In this document: positions 1 through 8,339 of the stretch, piece by piece
How positions within the stretch are numbered: the stretch's first letter is position 1
Layout of the letters: each line of letters begins with the position of its first letter
Origin: Burkholderia sp. Leaf177
GTDB lineage: Bacteria; Pseudomonadota; Gammaproteobacteria; Burkholderiales; Burkholderiaceae
Assembly (NCBI RefSeq): GCF_001424345.1
Contig: NZ_LMPF01000021.1
Span: 820-64,819 of the forward strand
DNA length: 64,000 nucleotides
Direction: 5' to 3'
The notes under the pieces: generated by a model
Seen by the model: only the letters and a program-made list of their open reading frames with translations
The model's database searches: none
What the model was told of the DNA's origin: nothing
Made by a program: the position numbers and the translations under genes

Positions 1-1
1 G

Positions 2-532
2 GCGGGTACGCGATTGCAATGGCAAACCGAGACGGCGGGAACGAGCAAGAACTTCGAGTTCGGCGGACGCTGGGCGCTTGTGCGCATGCTCGAACGTGCG
101 AAGGTTGAACCTATCGATAGCGCCACGTTTCAGCTGACCTGGCAGGCAGCACCGGATACGCGGCGAAGCGTACAAGTAGTTTCGATGCCAACAACTTCAG
201 TCATCGCGAAAGCACCTTCGCACTCGAGCGCACGCAACGCAGACGACTGGACCAGCGGGACCCGCGACTTCACAGCGACAGCACCACAACAAATCCCGGC
301 GCTCGACAGCCTCGTCGCGCAACAACCGCTTACAGCTGCGCCAACACAGGCAATCTATCCGCTGAGCTATCTGATGCGCACGGACGTCGGCAAAGGTCCG
401 CTCGAACTGCTCGCGCTCAAAGGTTTTGTGCTGCCGAATCGCATGTTCATCGATAAGCCGCGCACAACGAACACGGACCGAAGCCCGAACCCACCGCCGC
501 TACCTAAAGCCGCGCTAGAAGCCGCTGAATAG
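2..532 (+). CDS. tssM: Type VI secretion system protein TssM (IcmF), C-terminal fragment
   Basis: The reading frame is open from the window edge to the stop, so only the last 176 residues of a much larger gene (TssM is normally over 1,100 residues) are visible. TssM is the inner-membrane, periplasm-spanning part of the type VI secretion membrane complex and binds TssL and TssJ. Visible are a GGRWALVRMLERA segment, the FQLTWQAAP strand, and near the end YPLSYLMRTDVGKGPLELL followed by GFVLPNRMF. This is the pattern I know from the C-termini of Burkholderia TssM proteins. A low-complexity Ala/Thr/Pro stretch separates the two blocks. The rest of the T6SS cluster should lie to the left, outside the window. 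Confidence 0.8.
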   Translation, partial: AGTRLQWQTETAGTSKNFEFGGRWALVRMLERAKVEPIDSATFQLTWQAAPDTRRSVQVVSMPTTSVIAKAPSHSSARNADDWTSGTRDFTATAPQQIPALDSLVAQQPLTAAPTQAIYPLSYLMRTDVGKGPLELLALKGFVLPNRMFIDKPRTTNTDRSPNPPPLPKAALEAAE

Positions 533-684
533 AACACGCTGCAACTCTGCTTAGACGAACGCCGTGCAGTGGTCCGACCCAGAAAATGTTTGTGTGGTTG
601 TTCTAATGTCCAAACGCCTCGCCAACGATACTTTCAGAGTAATTCTGAACCGATCTCGTACAACATGGCCCATAAGTCCATCGC

Positions 685-717
685 AAAAAAAACGGCACGC
701 CTCCACCGGCGCGCCGT
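685..717 (-). terminator. Rho-independent terminator of the porin gene
   Basis: A 10-bp stem (ACGGCACGCC against GGCGCGCCGT, one G-U-type mismatch) with a 6-nt loop is followed on the minus strand by eight T residues. It lies 24 bases beyond the porin stop codon, the right place and orientation for that gene. Confidence 0.85.
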
Positions 718-740
718 TCGTCCACCCGCGTCCCATCCAA

Positions 741-1949
741 TCAGAACCGGTGAATAATCCCTACGCCTGCCGCAAACTGACTCGGCGATGAAGACGGCGC
801 CGACTGGAAGCCATCGCCAATCGCCGACGTCGCGTTGATGATGCTGACACCGTTCGTGCCGAGCGTCTTGCCGTTCGCGCGCTGATAAGCCTGCAAAGCA
901 TAAAGGCCCGTGCGCTTGGACAACGAGTAGTACTCGGACAAGTTGAACTGCTGGTACTGCGCGGAACTCGTAATGCCGTTGGCCTTCGTCGCACGCGTAT
1001 AGCTGTAGCCGGCAGCAAGATCGATCAGCGTGACCGGCTTCCAGTGCAACACGGCGCCGCCAGTATTGAAGATCGCGGTCGTCTTGAAACTGGAGTTGAT
1101 GCCCGGAATGTACTGCACGTTCGAATACGAGAACGTGATGTCGAGCGCTTGCGTGAACGTATAACCGCCCGCCACCGCAATACGCTGCTGCGCTTGAGCG
1201 GTCTGATAGCCGTTGGTCACCGCCGATACACCCGATTGTCCCGCCGAGTTCGTGGTCGAATCCGCGCCGAACGCACCGCCGCCCGGCGTCGAGTTGTTGA
1301 TGCGCGTGATGCCGGCCGCAAGACCGAACGGACCGTTCGCGTATTGAACGGCGCCGCTCCAGGTCGATCCCTGGTTCACGCTGCCCGGAACGCCCGCGAA
1401 CGAATACGAGCCGCTGATCGTGACGCCATAAAATTTCGGCGATGTATAGACGAGCGAATTGTTCGCGCGATAAATCGTATCGAGCTCATCCAGATCGCCC
1501 GGATGCGCGCCGAACGCACCTGTCAGCCAAGTCGTCGGGCTGTACGGCGCGAGCAGCGTGTAATACGACGTGTACTGGCGGCCCGCGGTGAATGTACCGT
1601 ACGCGGGATTCGTCAAGCCGACCCACGCCTGGCGGCCGAACATTGCGTTGGTGAACTGCTGGCCACCTGTTGCCGAATTGAAACCGGACTCGAGCTGGAA
1701 GATCGCCTTGTTGCCGCCGCCAAGGTCTTCAGCGCCCTTCAAGCCGAATCGGCTGCCGGCCCAAACGCCCGGCAGCATCTTGACGTTCGAGCGTCCGCCC
1801 TTGGTTGAACCCAGCGTCGTCTGGCTGCTCTGGTACGTGATCGAATCATCGATAATGCCGTACAGCGTCACGCTGTTCTGAGCAAAAACCGGTGAGGCGA
1901 GGGTGGCTAGGCCCAGAAGGACGGCCTTTTTGGCGTGGCGTGACTGCAT
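741..1949 (-). CDS. Gram-negative outer-membrane porin (Porin_4/OmpC-like family)
   Basis: A 402-residue general-diffusion porin expected to form a trimeric 16-stranded beta barrel. The first 23 residues are a signal peptide ending PVFA, and the mature protein begins QNSVTLYGIIDDS, the usual start of Burkholderia porins. The body has the alternating strand pattern with GSRFGLKG and FGRQAWVGL blocks, and the last residue is Phe, as needed for BAM-dependent assembly. The frame stays open upstream, but the start at 1949 is chosen because GAGGAG sits 5 bases before it and the signal peptide begins there. A strong terminator follows. The SMP-30-type lactonase lies 112 bases upstream on the same strand, so co-transcription is possible. 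Confidence 0.93.
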   Translation of the reverse strand: MQSRHAKKAVLLGLATLASPVFAQNSVTLYGIIDDSITYQSSQTTLGSTKGGRSNVKMLPGVWAGSRFGLKGAEDLGGGNKAIFQLESGFNSATGGQQFTNAMFGRQAWVGLTNPAYGTFTAGRQYTSYYTLLAPYSPTTWLTGAFGAHPGDLDELDTIYRANNSLVYTSPKFYGVTISGSYSFAGVPGSVNQGSTWSGAVQYANGPFGLAAGITRINNSTPGGGAFGADSTTNSAGQSGVSAVTNGYQTAQAQQRIAVAGGYTFTQALDITFSYSNVQYIPGINSSFKTTAIFNTGGAVLHWKPVTLIDLAAGYSYTRATKANGITSSAQYQQFNLSEYYSLSKRTGLYALQAYQRANGKTLGTNGVSIINATSAIGDGFQSAPSSSPSQFAAGVGIIHRF

Positions 1950-2061
1950 GGTATCTCCTCTTTTTTGTATCAATGATTGCGATGCGGCCAGCTGCGTCGC
2001 GGACAGTGTTTTACTACAAAGTGCCTGACAATTCCTGTCGATTGGCATGCAGTGTTTGCCC

Positions 2062-2982
2062 CTATAGCAAACCTCCATAACCGCATTCGGGCATGCCCCG
2101 AACGCCGGGCCGAACGGCGAGGAGATGCCCGTCGAGTTCGTTGGCGTTGGTGGCGGGGCGTATCGAAGTAATGAAGAGCGTGTCCAGATCGCGGCCGCCG
2201 AACGCGCACATGGAAGGTTTGCTGACCGGCAGTTGCAGCGTGCGGTCCAGTGCGCCATCGGGCGTGAAGCGCAGGAGAACGCCCGCGTCGTTGGCGCAGG
2301 TCCAGTAGCCGCCGTCGGCATCGATCGCGGCGCCGTCCGGACGACCGGTGAAGCGGTTCAGGTCGGCGAAGACGCGCTGGTTGCGAGGTTCGCCGGAGTC
2401 CGTGTCGAAGTCGAACGCCCACACGAGGCGGCGCAATGGATGCGAATCCGAGAGGTACATGGTCGTGCCATCGGGTGACCATGCAAGGCCGTTCTGCGTG
2501 ATCAGATTGCGTACGATGGGCGCTGAAAGTACGCCTGCGGTGTCGTATCGATACAACCCGCCCGCAGGATTCGCCGTCGCCATGTCCTGCACCATCGTGC
2601 CGGCCCAGAAGCGGCCTTGCCGGTCGCAACGGCCGTCGTTGAAGCGCATGCCGGGGAAGGGGAATTCGGGCGCGGCGACGCGTCTGAATGTCGCTTCACC
2701 CGTGTTCGATAACGTCACTGCAAACAGTCCGCTCTCGCAGCCTGCCAGCACCGTGCCGTTGCTATCGAACGTGATGCACGCAACCTGTTCCGGCAACGTC
2801 CAGTCCGTGCGCGTGCCTGTTTCAAGTTGCACGCGGGCGATCAAACGCGCGGGGATATCGACCCAGTACAGCGCCTGTTCCGCTTCGCGCCACACCGGGC
2901 TCTCGCCCACTTGCGCCGGGATCTGACCGGACGCCTCGACGCGCTCCACGCGTGCGGTTTTCAGGGTTGCGACGTTGGGCAT
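2062..2982 (-). CDS. SMP-30/gluconolactonase/LRE family lactonase
   Basis: A 306-residue six-bladed beta-propeller of the senescence-marker-protein-30 family, which hydrolyses sugar lactones (glucono-, arabino- or galactono-lactone) using one divalent metal. The metal-binding Glu is in VGESPVW near residue 27. Further along come the NGLAWSPDG segment carrying the metal-binding Asn and the PDGAAIDADGGYW segment carrying the Asp, in the family order. No signal peptide is seen, so it is probably cytoplasmic. The Shine-Dalgarno before the ATG is weak; a 32-codon open frame with a better ribosome site ends 13 bases upstream and may couple its translation. The porin follows on the same strand. Substrate cannot be decided. 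Confidence 0.88.
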   Translation of the reverse strand: MPNVATLKTARVERVEASGQIPAQVGESPVWREAEQALYWVDIPARLIARVQLETGTRTDWTLPEQVACITFDSNGTVLAGCESGLFAVTLSNTGEATFRRVAAPEFPFPGMRFNDGRCDRQGRFWAGTMVQDMATANPAGGLYRYDTAGVLSAPIVRNLITQNGLAWSPDGTTMYLSDSHPLRRLVWAFDFDTDSGEPRNQRVFADLNRFTGRPDGAAIDADGGYWTCANDAGVLLRFTPDGALDRTLQLPVSKPSMCAFGGRDLDTLFITSIRPATNANELDGHLLAVRPGVRGMPECGYGGLL

Positions 2983-2995
2983 TGGCTGGCCGATA

Positions 2996-3094
2996 TCAGG
3001 CGCAACGAACGGTTGCCACGCGATCGTGGTGACGGTCTTTCACATTGAATGCTCGCGCAGGATGCAGATACGCGCCGCGTAGTTTCATTGCCAT
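2996..3094 (-). CDS. Possible 32-residue leader peptide or gene remnant before the lactonase
   Basis: A short open frame starts ATG GCA ATG AAA, 8 bases after a GGAG motif, and stops 13 bases before the lactonase ATG. It encodes MAMKLRGAYLHPARAF and then a basic tail. The ribosome site is better than that of the lactonase itself. It could be a coupling leader peptide, the truncated remains of another gene, or chance. I do not recognise the sequence. Confidence 0.3.
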   Translation of the reverse strand: MAMKLRGAYLHPARAFNVKDRHHDRVATVRCA

Positions 3095-3701
3095 GTCGGT
3101 GTCTCCGATTTCGTTGTTTTGCTAAGCCAACGGCACCCGCTTATGTGCTGCGCGCGCAGTGCTTCATCGGCCAGACATTCAGCGCACGTAAGGTACGTTA
3201 CGGAATGTCAACGCATCGTATGTCAGATGACTTGGCGGAGGCAATACGAGAGAGGTCAGCGTTTACACCAGTAATTTTTCCTGCGAAGTTGGCATGAGGA
3301 TGGCGTGAATGTTGGCAAGCCGGCGTCTATGGCCGATACCGAGGCGTTTTGCTTATTTTTCGGCGAAACAGCGGTGTGGAAGGACGTCGTACAACTACGG
3401 GTAAATTGAGGTGGAGTTGAATGCGCTGCAACAACGTATCAGGCCAACGAGCGGCGCCATTCGCCGTCATTCGGCCCCTTTTGATGGGTGTTAATATGCG
3501 ACGGCTGGTTTAATTCTGTTGTCCAACGCACGTATGCGATGCGTTGATAATCAAAAGTTTTTGCTCCTCGCTATACATCGAATCCGCACGATATTTGTTA
3601 CAGGAAGTATCGTCTTAAGCCGGATGCAGCAGATTCTGTTCACAATACGAAACTAATCATCCCAATGAGGATGAAAATCGCCGGCCAAAATTGGACACGA
3701 G
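3095..3701. other. Intergenic region upstream of the lactonase and the acyltransferase
   Basis: No convincing gene is seen in these 607 bases. The left part should hold the promoter for the leftward lactonase/porin genes and contains an imperfect dyad at 3174-3209. The right part is more AT-rich than the coding DNA and leads to the rightward acyltransferase. An 82-codon open frame at 3049-3297 has no ribosome site or recognisable content. Confidence 0.6.
3174..3209. promoter_or_regulatory. Imperfect dyad, possible operator for the lactonase/porin genes
   Basis: GACATTC (3174-3180) pairs with GAATGTC (3203-3209), and inside them CGTAA (3187-3191) pairs with TTACG (3198-3202), with a 6-base bulge on the left arm. 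It lies 80 bases upstream of the short leader frame, where a repressor such as a GntR or LacI protein would bind. No regulator gene is adjacent. Confidence 0.3.
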
Positions 3702-4265
3702 ATGAAAAAAGTATTGATCAGAGGATTGTCTCAGTTGAAAAGCCTGTTCGTTGGTTTGTCATTAAGGGCGGACAACGTGGGTTATGAAAGCGCGCCAGTC
3801 TTTTCCGGTAAATGGCCGAAAATCACGAACAAAGGGCGTATTTATATCGCCGAGAATTGCTCATTTCGCTCTTTCCGCACGCGGCAGCACATTACCGTGA
3901 CAAAGGACGCCATATTGGAGATCGGGCGCAACACGTTCATGAACGACGGGGCCAACCTGTGCGCGACGTTATCGGTGAAAATCGGCAGGAATTGCAAGAT
4001 CGGTGATATGACGTATATATACGACACCGATTTTCATCAAGTCTCGCCGCAACATCCCACCAAACGTGCCCCTATCTCCATTGGCAATAACGTGTGGATT
4101 GGCGCACGCTCGACCATATTGGCCGGCGCGGATATTGGCGATCATTCCGTCATTGCAGCCGGTTCAACAGTCGTGGGAGAAATCCCCGCGAAATCTTTGG
4201 CGGGCGGTTCACCGGCGCGGGTGATAAGGACACTGGACGTGCCCGACGACTGGATTCGGGATTGA
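3702..4265 (+). CDS. Left-handed beta-helix (hexapeptide-repeat) acyltransferase
   Basis: A 187-residue member of the acyltransferases that move acetyl or another acyl group from CoA to a sugar, antibiotic or polysaccharide hydroxyl. Repeated hexapeptide steps are visible from about residue 70 (ILEIGRNTFMNDGANL, VKIGRNCKIGDMT) to 175 (ISIGNNVWIGARSTIL, IGDHSVIAAGSTVV). The DTDFHQV segment near residue 108 carries the probable catalytic His, and the tail GGSPARVIR is typical of the CatB/NodL/WcaF group. The gene stands alone, with nothing in the flanks to show the acceptor. Its codon use and upstream DNA look more AT-rich than the neighbours, possibly from transfer. The Shine-Dalgarno is weak. 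Confidence 0.85.
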   Translation: MKKVLIRGLSQLKSLFVGLSLRADNVGYESAPVFSGKWPKITNKGRIYIAENCSFRSFRTRQHITVTKDAILEIGRNTFMNDGANLCATLSVKIGRNCKIGDMTYIYDTDFHQVSPQHPTKRAPISIGNNVWIGARSTILAGADIGDHSVIAAGSTVVGEIPAKSLAGGSPARVIRTLDVPDDWIRD

Positions 4266-4312
4266 TAATCCGGAATATCAAACCCGCTTTATGCGTGGCG
4301 AGCAATCACTGT

Positions 4313-5104
4313 TTAAATAATAAACGGAAACTCGGCTTCCGGCAGTGCATCGCCATGCTTGAATTTCTTCATCAGTTCCGGATAAGGCGGTGACGTTTCA
4401 CCGCCGCGATCCACGAAATGCGCGCCATCGCCAAGCCATCGGAACGACACCACCCGCCGCGATTGCTGCCCTGCAAGATTTCCGGGCGCGCCATGAACCG
4501 TATGAAAGTTGAAGGCGATCGCATCGCCAGGTTGCAGATCCCATCCGAGAATCTGGTAGTCCCCGCGGTTTGCATCGATATCCGGTAACTCCTCGAGCCG
4601 TTCCGACTTGTGATCGTAGGCCACGCCGCTGAATTTGCGCGGCCGGAACAACTTGCCCCATTTATGCGATCCCGCCACGAACTCCACGCAGGTTTCGCGC
4701 GGCACAGGATCGAGCGGAATCCATAAGCTCACGGCATGATCCGCGCTCACACAATAATAGGGTTCATCGTGATGCCAAGGCGTGAGCTTGGCCGCGCCGG
4801 CTTCCTTCACGAGCACGTGTTCATGGAAAATGCGTGCGCGCTCGGAGCCCATCAACGCCTGCGCGACAGATGCCGCCGCACTGTGCTGGACGAAATCCTT
4901 GAAGGGCTCGATGCGCTGCCAGTTGCAGTAATCTCCGAAGAAACGGCCCGAGGTTTTTTCGGGCGTGTAGTTCCTGAAAGACGGACCCGGATGCGTCGCG
5001 TTGTACTCCACGCCTTCGCGCAAGGTCTCCATCCAGTCCTTGAAAATCCCGCGCAAGACAACCGCACCGTCGCGTTCAAACGCTTCACGTTCTGCTGCCA
5101 GCAT
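4313..5104 (-). CDS. Phytanoyl-CoA dioxygenase (PhyH) family Fe(II)/2-oxoglutarate oxygenase
   Basis: A 263-residue protein of the PhyH family, which couples 2-oxoglutarate decarboxylation to hydroxylation of a substrate at an Fe(II) centre. The iron triad is visible: HHDE gives H111-x-D113 and the distal His is in HTVHGAPGN (about H204), followed by the 2-oxoglutarate-binding Arg in SRRVVSFRW. AAGGAGAG stands at a good distance from the ATG. It is the last gene of a leftward set led by the Rieske oxygenase and the ABC importer, 41 bases after a permease, so it should act on the imported compound or its product. Relatives include the ectoine hydroxylase EctD and alkyl-phosphonate hydroxylases, but the substrate here is unknown. 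Confidence 0.85.
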   Translation of the reverse strand: MLAAEREAFERDGAVVLRGIFKDWMETLREGVEYNATHPGPSFRNYTPEKTSGRFFGDYCNWQRIEPFKDFVQHSAAASVAQALMGSERARIFHEHVLVKEAGAAKLTPWHHDEPYYCVSADHAVSLWIPLDPVPRETCVEFVAGSHKWGKLFRPRKFSGVAYDHKSERLEELPDIDANRGDYQILGWDLQPGDAIAFNFHTVHGAPGNLAGQQSRRVVSFRWLGDGAHFVDRGGETSPPYPELMKKFKHGDALPEAEFPFII

Positions 5105-5145
5105 GGTGCTCTCCTTTTATCGATTGATCGGGCATAAACAGCGCA

Positions 5146-5973
5146 TCACGTGCCCGGCAGCGTTGCCGCGGCGCTGCGTCCGCGCAACCAGTTGATGCTG
5201 CTGAATAACGCGACCGCGAACAGGATCAGCATGGTCGCGACCGCGAGAATGGATGGATCGATGGAATCACGAATGCCGCTCCACATCTGTCGAGGAACGG
5301 TCCGCTGATCCGGGCCGCCAATGAACAGGATCACGATGACTTCATCGAACGAAGTCGCGAACGCGAACACGCTGCCCGTTGCCACCGCCGGCAAGATCAG
5401 TGGCAAGGTCACGCGGCGAAACGCGGTCCATGGCGTGGCGCCAAGTCCGGAAGCTGCGCGAATCAGGCTTTGATCGAAGGAGAGCAGCGACGCCGTGACG
5501 GTGATCACCACGAAGGGCGTACCGAGCGCGGCATGCGCCAGCACCACGCCGACATACGAATTCACCAGCCCGAGCGGCGCGAACACGAGATAGAACCCGG
5601 CGGCCACCACCACGATGGGAATGATCATCGGCGAAATGAGCAGCGGCATGATGACCGCGCGAAACGGAAAGTTGGCGCGGCTGAGCCCGAGCGCGGCGAG
5701 CGTGCCGAGACACGTGGCAAGCAACGTCGACGCCGCGCCAATGCCGATGCTGTTCACAAACGCGCGTTGCCAGTCGCTGCTGCCGAGCGCCTTGGAATAC
5801 CAGTGCAGCGAGAAGCCTTGCATGGGGTAGGAGAAGTACGCGCCGGAGTTGAACGACAGCGGCACGATCGCGAGAATCGGCGCGATCAGGAAGAACAGGA
5901 TCACGGCGGAATGCACGCGCAACCACTTGGACGCAATGCGTTCCGATAGCACGAGATGTCGCTGGCTTTGCAT
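5146..5973 (-). CDS. ABC transporter permease, PotC/opine type
   Basis: A 275-residue inner-membrane permease of the spermidine/putrescine-opine-iron class (MetI-like fold). Five to six hydrophobic segments are visible, and the cytoplasmic EAA loop that docks on the ATPase is RAASGLGATPWTAFRRVTLP near residues 172-191. It follows the larger permease by 18 bases and precedes the PhyH gene by 41, within one leftward operon. With 5992-7254, 7271-8338 and 8340-9497 it makes a full importer. The substrate class in this family is positively charged amines, opines or related small organic molecules. Confidence 0.92.
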   Translation of the reverse strand: MQSQRHLVLSERIASKWLRVHSAVILFFLIAPILAIVPLSFNSGAYFSYPMQGFSLHWYSKALGSSDWQRAFVNSIGIGAASTLLATCLGTLAALGLSRANFPFRAVIMPLLISPMIIPIVVVAAGFYLVFAPLGLVNSYVGVVLAHAALGTPFVVITVTASLLSFDQSLIRAASGLGATPWTAFRRVTLPLILPAVATGSVFAFATSFDEVIVILFIGGPDQRTVPRQMWSGIRDSIDPSILAVATMLILFAVALFSSINWLRGRSAAATLPGT

Positions 5974-5991
5974 GATATGTGCGTCCTTGCT

Positions 5992-7254
5992 CTAGCCAAA
6001 CCGCAACCGGTCGATACCCACGAGCCGGTTGAACACGAAATAGAACACGGCCGTGAAGATCACGAGATACGCCGACAACGCGCCGGCGAGTCCCCAGTTG
6101 AGCTGCTCGTTGGTCTGCGCTGCGATCAACTGGCTGATCATTTCGTCGCCGGCGCCGCCGAGCAGCGCGGGCGTGATGTAGTACCCGAGCGCAAGCACGA
6201 ACACGAGAAAGCAACCCGCGCCCACGCCCGGCAGCGTCTGGGGCATATAGATGCGAACGAACGCTGTTACGGGATGCGCACCGAGCGATTGCGCCGCGCG
6301 CATGTAGACCGGCGATACGCCCTTCATAACCGAATAGATCGCGAGGATCATGTAGGGCAACAGAATATGCGTCATGCCGATCAACACGCCCGTGCGGTTG
6401 AACAGCAGCGGCAGCGGATGGCTGACGATTCCCGAACTCACGAGCAAGCTATTGATCACGCCGCTCGGTTGCAGCAGCACGTACCACGCCGTGGTTCGAA
6501 CCAGCAGCGACGTCCAGAACGGCACAATCACAAGCAGCATCAAGCGATTACTTTTTGCAGGCGGCAACGTGGCGAGCAGATACGCGACGGGATATCCAAG
6601 CAGAAGACATAACACCATTACCGAAGCGCTTATCCATACCGTGCGCGCAAAAGCATTGAGGTAGACAGAACTGTCTGCCGGAAGAGATTTGACGGCGCCA
6701 TCGGCTGTGACTTCGGAATCGACGGCGGTCAGCAAGTAGTCAGGCGTGGGAGATACCGCCGAGCGTTTCAAATAACGCCAGATGTCGTGCGTGCCCCAGC
6801 GTGGATCGAGTTCGATCAACGCATCTTTCCAGGCAGGCGGTGCGGTCTTGGGCAACTGACGTGCCGTCTTCATCAACAAGCTGCGAAACTCGGGCAGGTA
6901 GAAGTTCATCCGCCGCGCGACGGTGCCGAGTTGCCCTTCCTGCGACGCTCGCCGTATGTCGGCGGCGAGCAGGGCGAACGTGTGTTCATCGGGTACGCCT
7001 TCGCCGTTCCATGCATTGAGCGCTTGCGACAGCACCGGCAAGTTCACCGGCACTTCGCGATTCACAACGCTCCTTGAAAGCAGAATGGCGATGGGCGCAA
7101 TGAACGTGGCGAGCAGGAACAGCAGCAGCGGCAGAGCGAGCAAGAGCGCTTGCGTGGATGCTCGCCGGCGCGTCTTGTCATAGGCCGCGCGCCCGCCGAT
7201 TTGAGTTTCAGCCGGCTCTTGCACGGTGCTGGTCGCGGTCACTGTCACGGTCAC
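5992..7254 (-). CDS. ABC transporter permease, PotB/opine type, with long periplasmic loop
   Basis: A 420-residue partner permease, longer than the usual 280-320 residues of PotB. The excess is an approximately 140-residue hydrophilic region after the first membrane segment (from NREVPVNLP to about SSVYLNAF), predicted periplasmic. The EAA loop MRAAQSLGAHPVTAFVRIYM is clear in the C-terminal third. Such long loops occur in some opine/polyamine-type permeases of Burkholderiales; the loop may contact the binding protein. It lies 16 bases after the binding-protein gene and 18 before the smaller permease. Confidence 0.92.
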   Translation of the reverse strand: MTVTVTATSTVQEPAETQIGGRAAYDKTRRRASTQALLLALPLLLFLLATFIAPIAILLSRSVVNREVPVNLPVLSQALNAWNGEGVPDEHTFALLAADIRRASQEGQLGTVARRMNFYLPEFRSLLMKTARQLPKTAPPAWKDALIELDPRWGTHDIWRYLKRSAVSPTPDYLLTAVDSEVTADGAVKSLPADSSVYLNAFARTVWISASVMVLCLLLGYPVAYLLATLPPAKSNRLMLLVIVPFWTSLLVRTTAWYVLLQPSGVINSLLVSSGIVSHPLPLLFNRTGVLIGMTHILLPYMILAIYSVMKGVSPVYMRAAQSLGAHPVTAFVRIYMPQTLPGVGAGCFLVFVLALGYYITPALLGGAGDEMISQLIAAQTNEQLNWGLAGALSAYLVIFTAVFYFVFNRLVGIDRLRFG

Positions 7255-7270
7255 GAATCACCTTGGCGGG

Positions 7271-8338
7271 CTATTGCTGAGTCAGCCAGACCTGGAAGCG
7301 CTTGTTGATCTGGTCGGCGTTATCGGCCCAGAAATTCGCATTGATCTGCACGGCGCGCTTGAAGTTGGCGGGCGCGGTCGGCAAGTCGTTGAGGCGGGCT
7401 TTATCGATGAGCGGAATCGAATCCTTGCGTGGCGGCGCGTATGCAATGTACTTCGTCAGATCGGCGTAGCTTTTTGCCGTCGATGCCGATGAAATGAACT
7501 TGGCCGCAGCATCCGCGTTCTTTGCGCCCATCGGGATGCCCCACCATTCGAAGTCGTAGACCTGGCCGTCCCACACCGATTCGAACGGCTTGTGATCCTT
7601 GTGCACGGCGTCGTCGATGCGCCCGTTGTACGCCTGCGTCATCACCACCGCGCCGTCCGAAAGCAGTTGTGGCGGTTGCGCGCCGGCTTCCCACCAGACA
7701 ATGCTCGGCTTGATGGTGTCGAGCTTCTTGAATGCGCGATCCACGCCGGCGGGCGTACCGAGCACCTTGTAGACGTCGGCGGGTTTGACGCCATCGGCGA
7801 GCAGCGCCCATTCGAGCGTCACCTTCGGCGACTTGCGCAGGCCGCGCTTGCCCGGATATTTCTTCAGGTCGAAGAAGTCGTTGATCGAGGTCGGCGCGGT
7901 CTTGAGTTTGGTCGTGTCGTATGCATAAACCGTGGACCAGACCATGGCGGCGACCGCGCAATCCATGATCGAACCGGGAATGAACGCGCTCGTGTTGCCA
8001 AGCGATTTCTTGTCGATCTTCTTGAGCAGGCCTTCGTCGCAACCGGTGATCGCATCGTTCGATTCGAGGTCGATCAAATCCCACGTGGGGTTCTTCGCCT
8101 GTTCCATCGCCGAGAGTTTGGCGAGACCGCCGTCATACGATTCCGTCGAAAAGCCGATCCCCGTTGCCGCCGTGAACGGCTCGAAGAAAGCCTTCTTCGC
8201 CGCTGCTTCATACGCGCCGCCGAAGGTCACGACCGAGATGGTTTCGGCCGCGAGCGCGCTAGCCGAGAACAACGCGACGCCTGAAAAGACGAGTCCGGCG
8301 ATGCCCGTCATACCGGTACGAATAAGTTTAGTTTTCAT
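7271..8338 (-). CDS. ABC transporter periplasmic substrate-binding protein (PotD-like, SBP_bac_8)
   Basis: A 355-residue binding protein with a signal peptide of about 30 residues ending SASALA. The mature part begins ETISVVTFGGAYEAAAKKAF, the usual start of the spermidine/putrescine and opine binding proteins. AGGAG precedes the ATG, which lies one base after the stop of the ATPase gene, so translation is probably coupled. It would capture the substrate for the two permeases and decides specificity. I see no motif that separates polyamines from opines or betaines. Confidence 0.92.
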   Translation of the reverse strand: MKTKLIRTGMTGIAGLVFSGVALFSASALAAETISVVTFGGAYEAAAKKAFFEPFTAATGIGFSTESYDGGLAKLSAMEQAKNPTWDLIDLESNDAITGCDEGLLKKIDKKSLGNTSAFIPGSIMDCAVAAMVWSTVYAYDTTKLKTAPTSINDFFDLKKYPGKRGLRKSPKVTLEWALLADGVKPADVYKVLGTPAGVDRAFKKLDTIKPSIVWWEAGAQPPQLLSDGAVVMTQAYNGRIDDAVHKDHKPFESVWDGQVYDFEWWGIPMGAKNADAAAKFISSASTAKSYADLTKYIAYAPPRKDSIPLIDKARLNDLPTAPANFKRAVQINANFWADNADQINKRFQVWLTQQ

Positions 8339-8339
8339 G

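Noticed and set aside
3049..3297. 82-codon plus-strand frame in the gap after the lactonase
   Set aside because: No ribosome site, no recognisable content, and it overlaps the probable promoter of the leftward genes.
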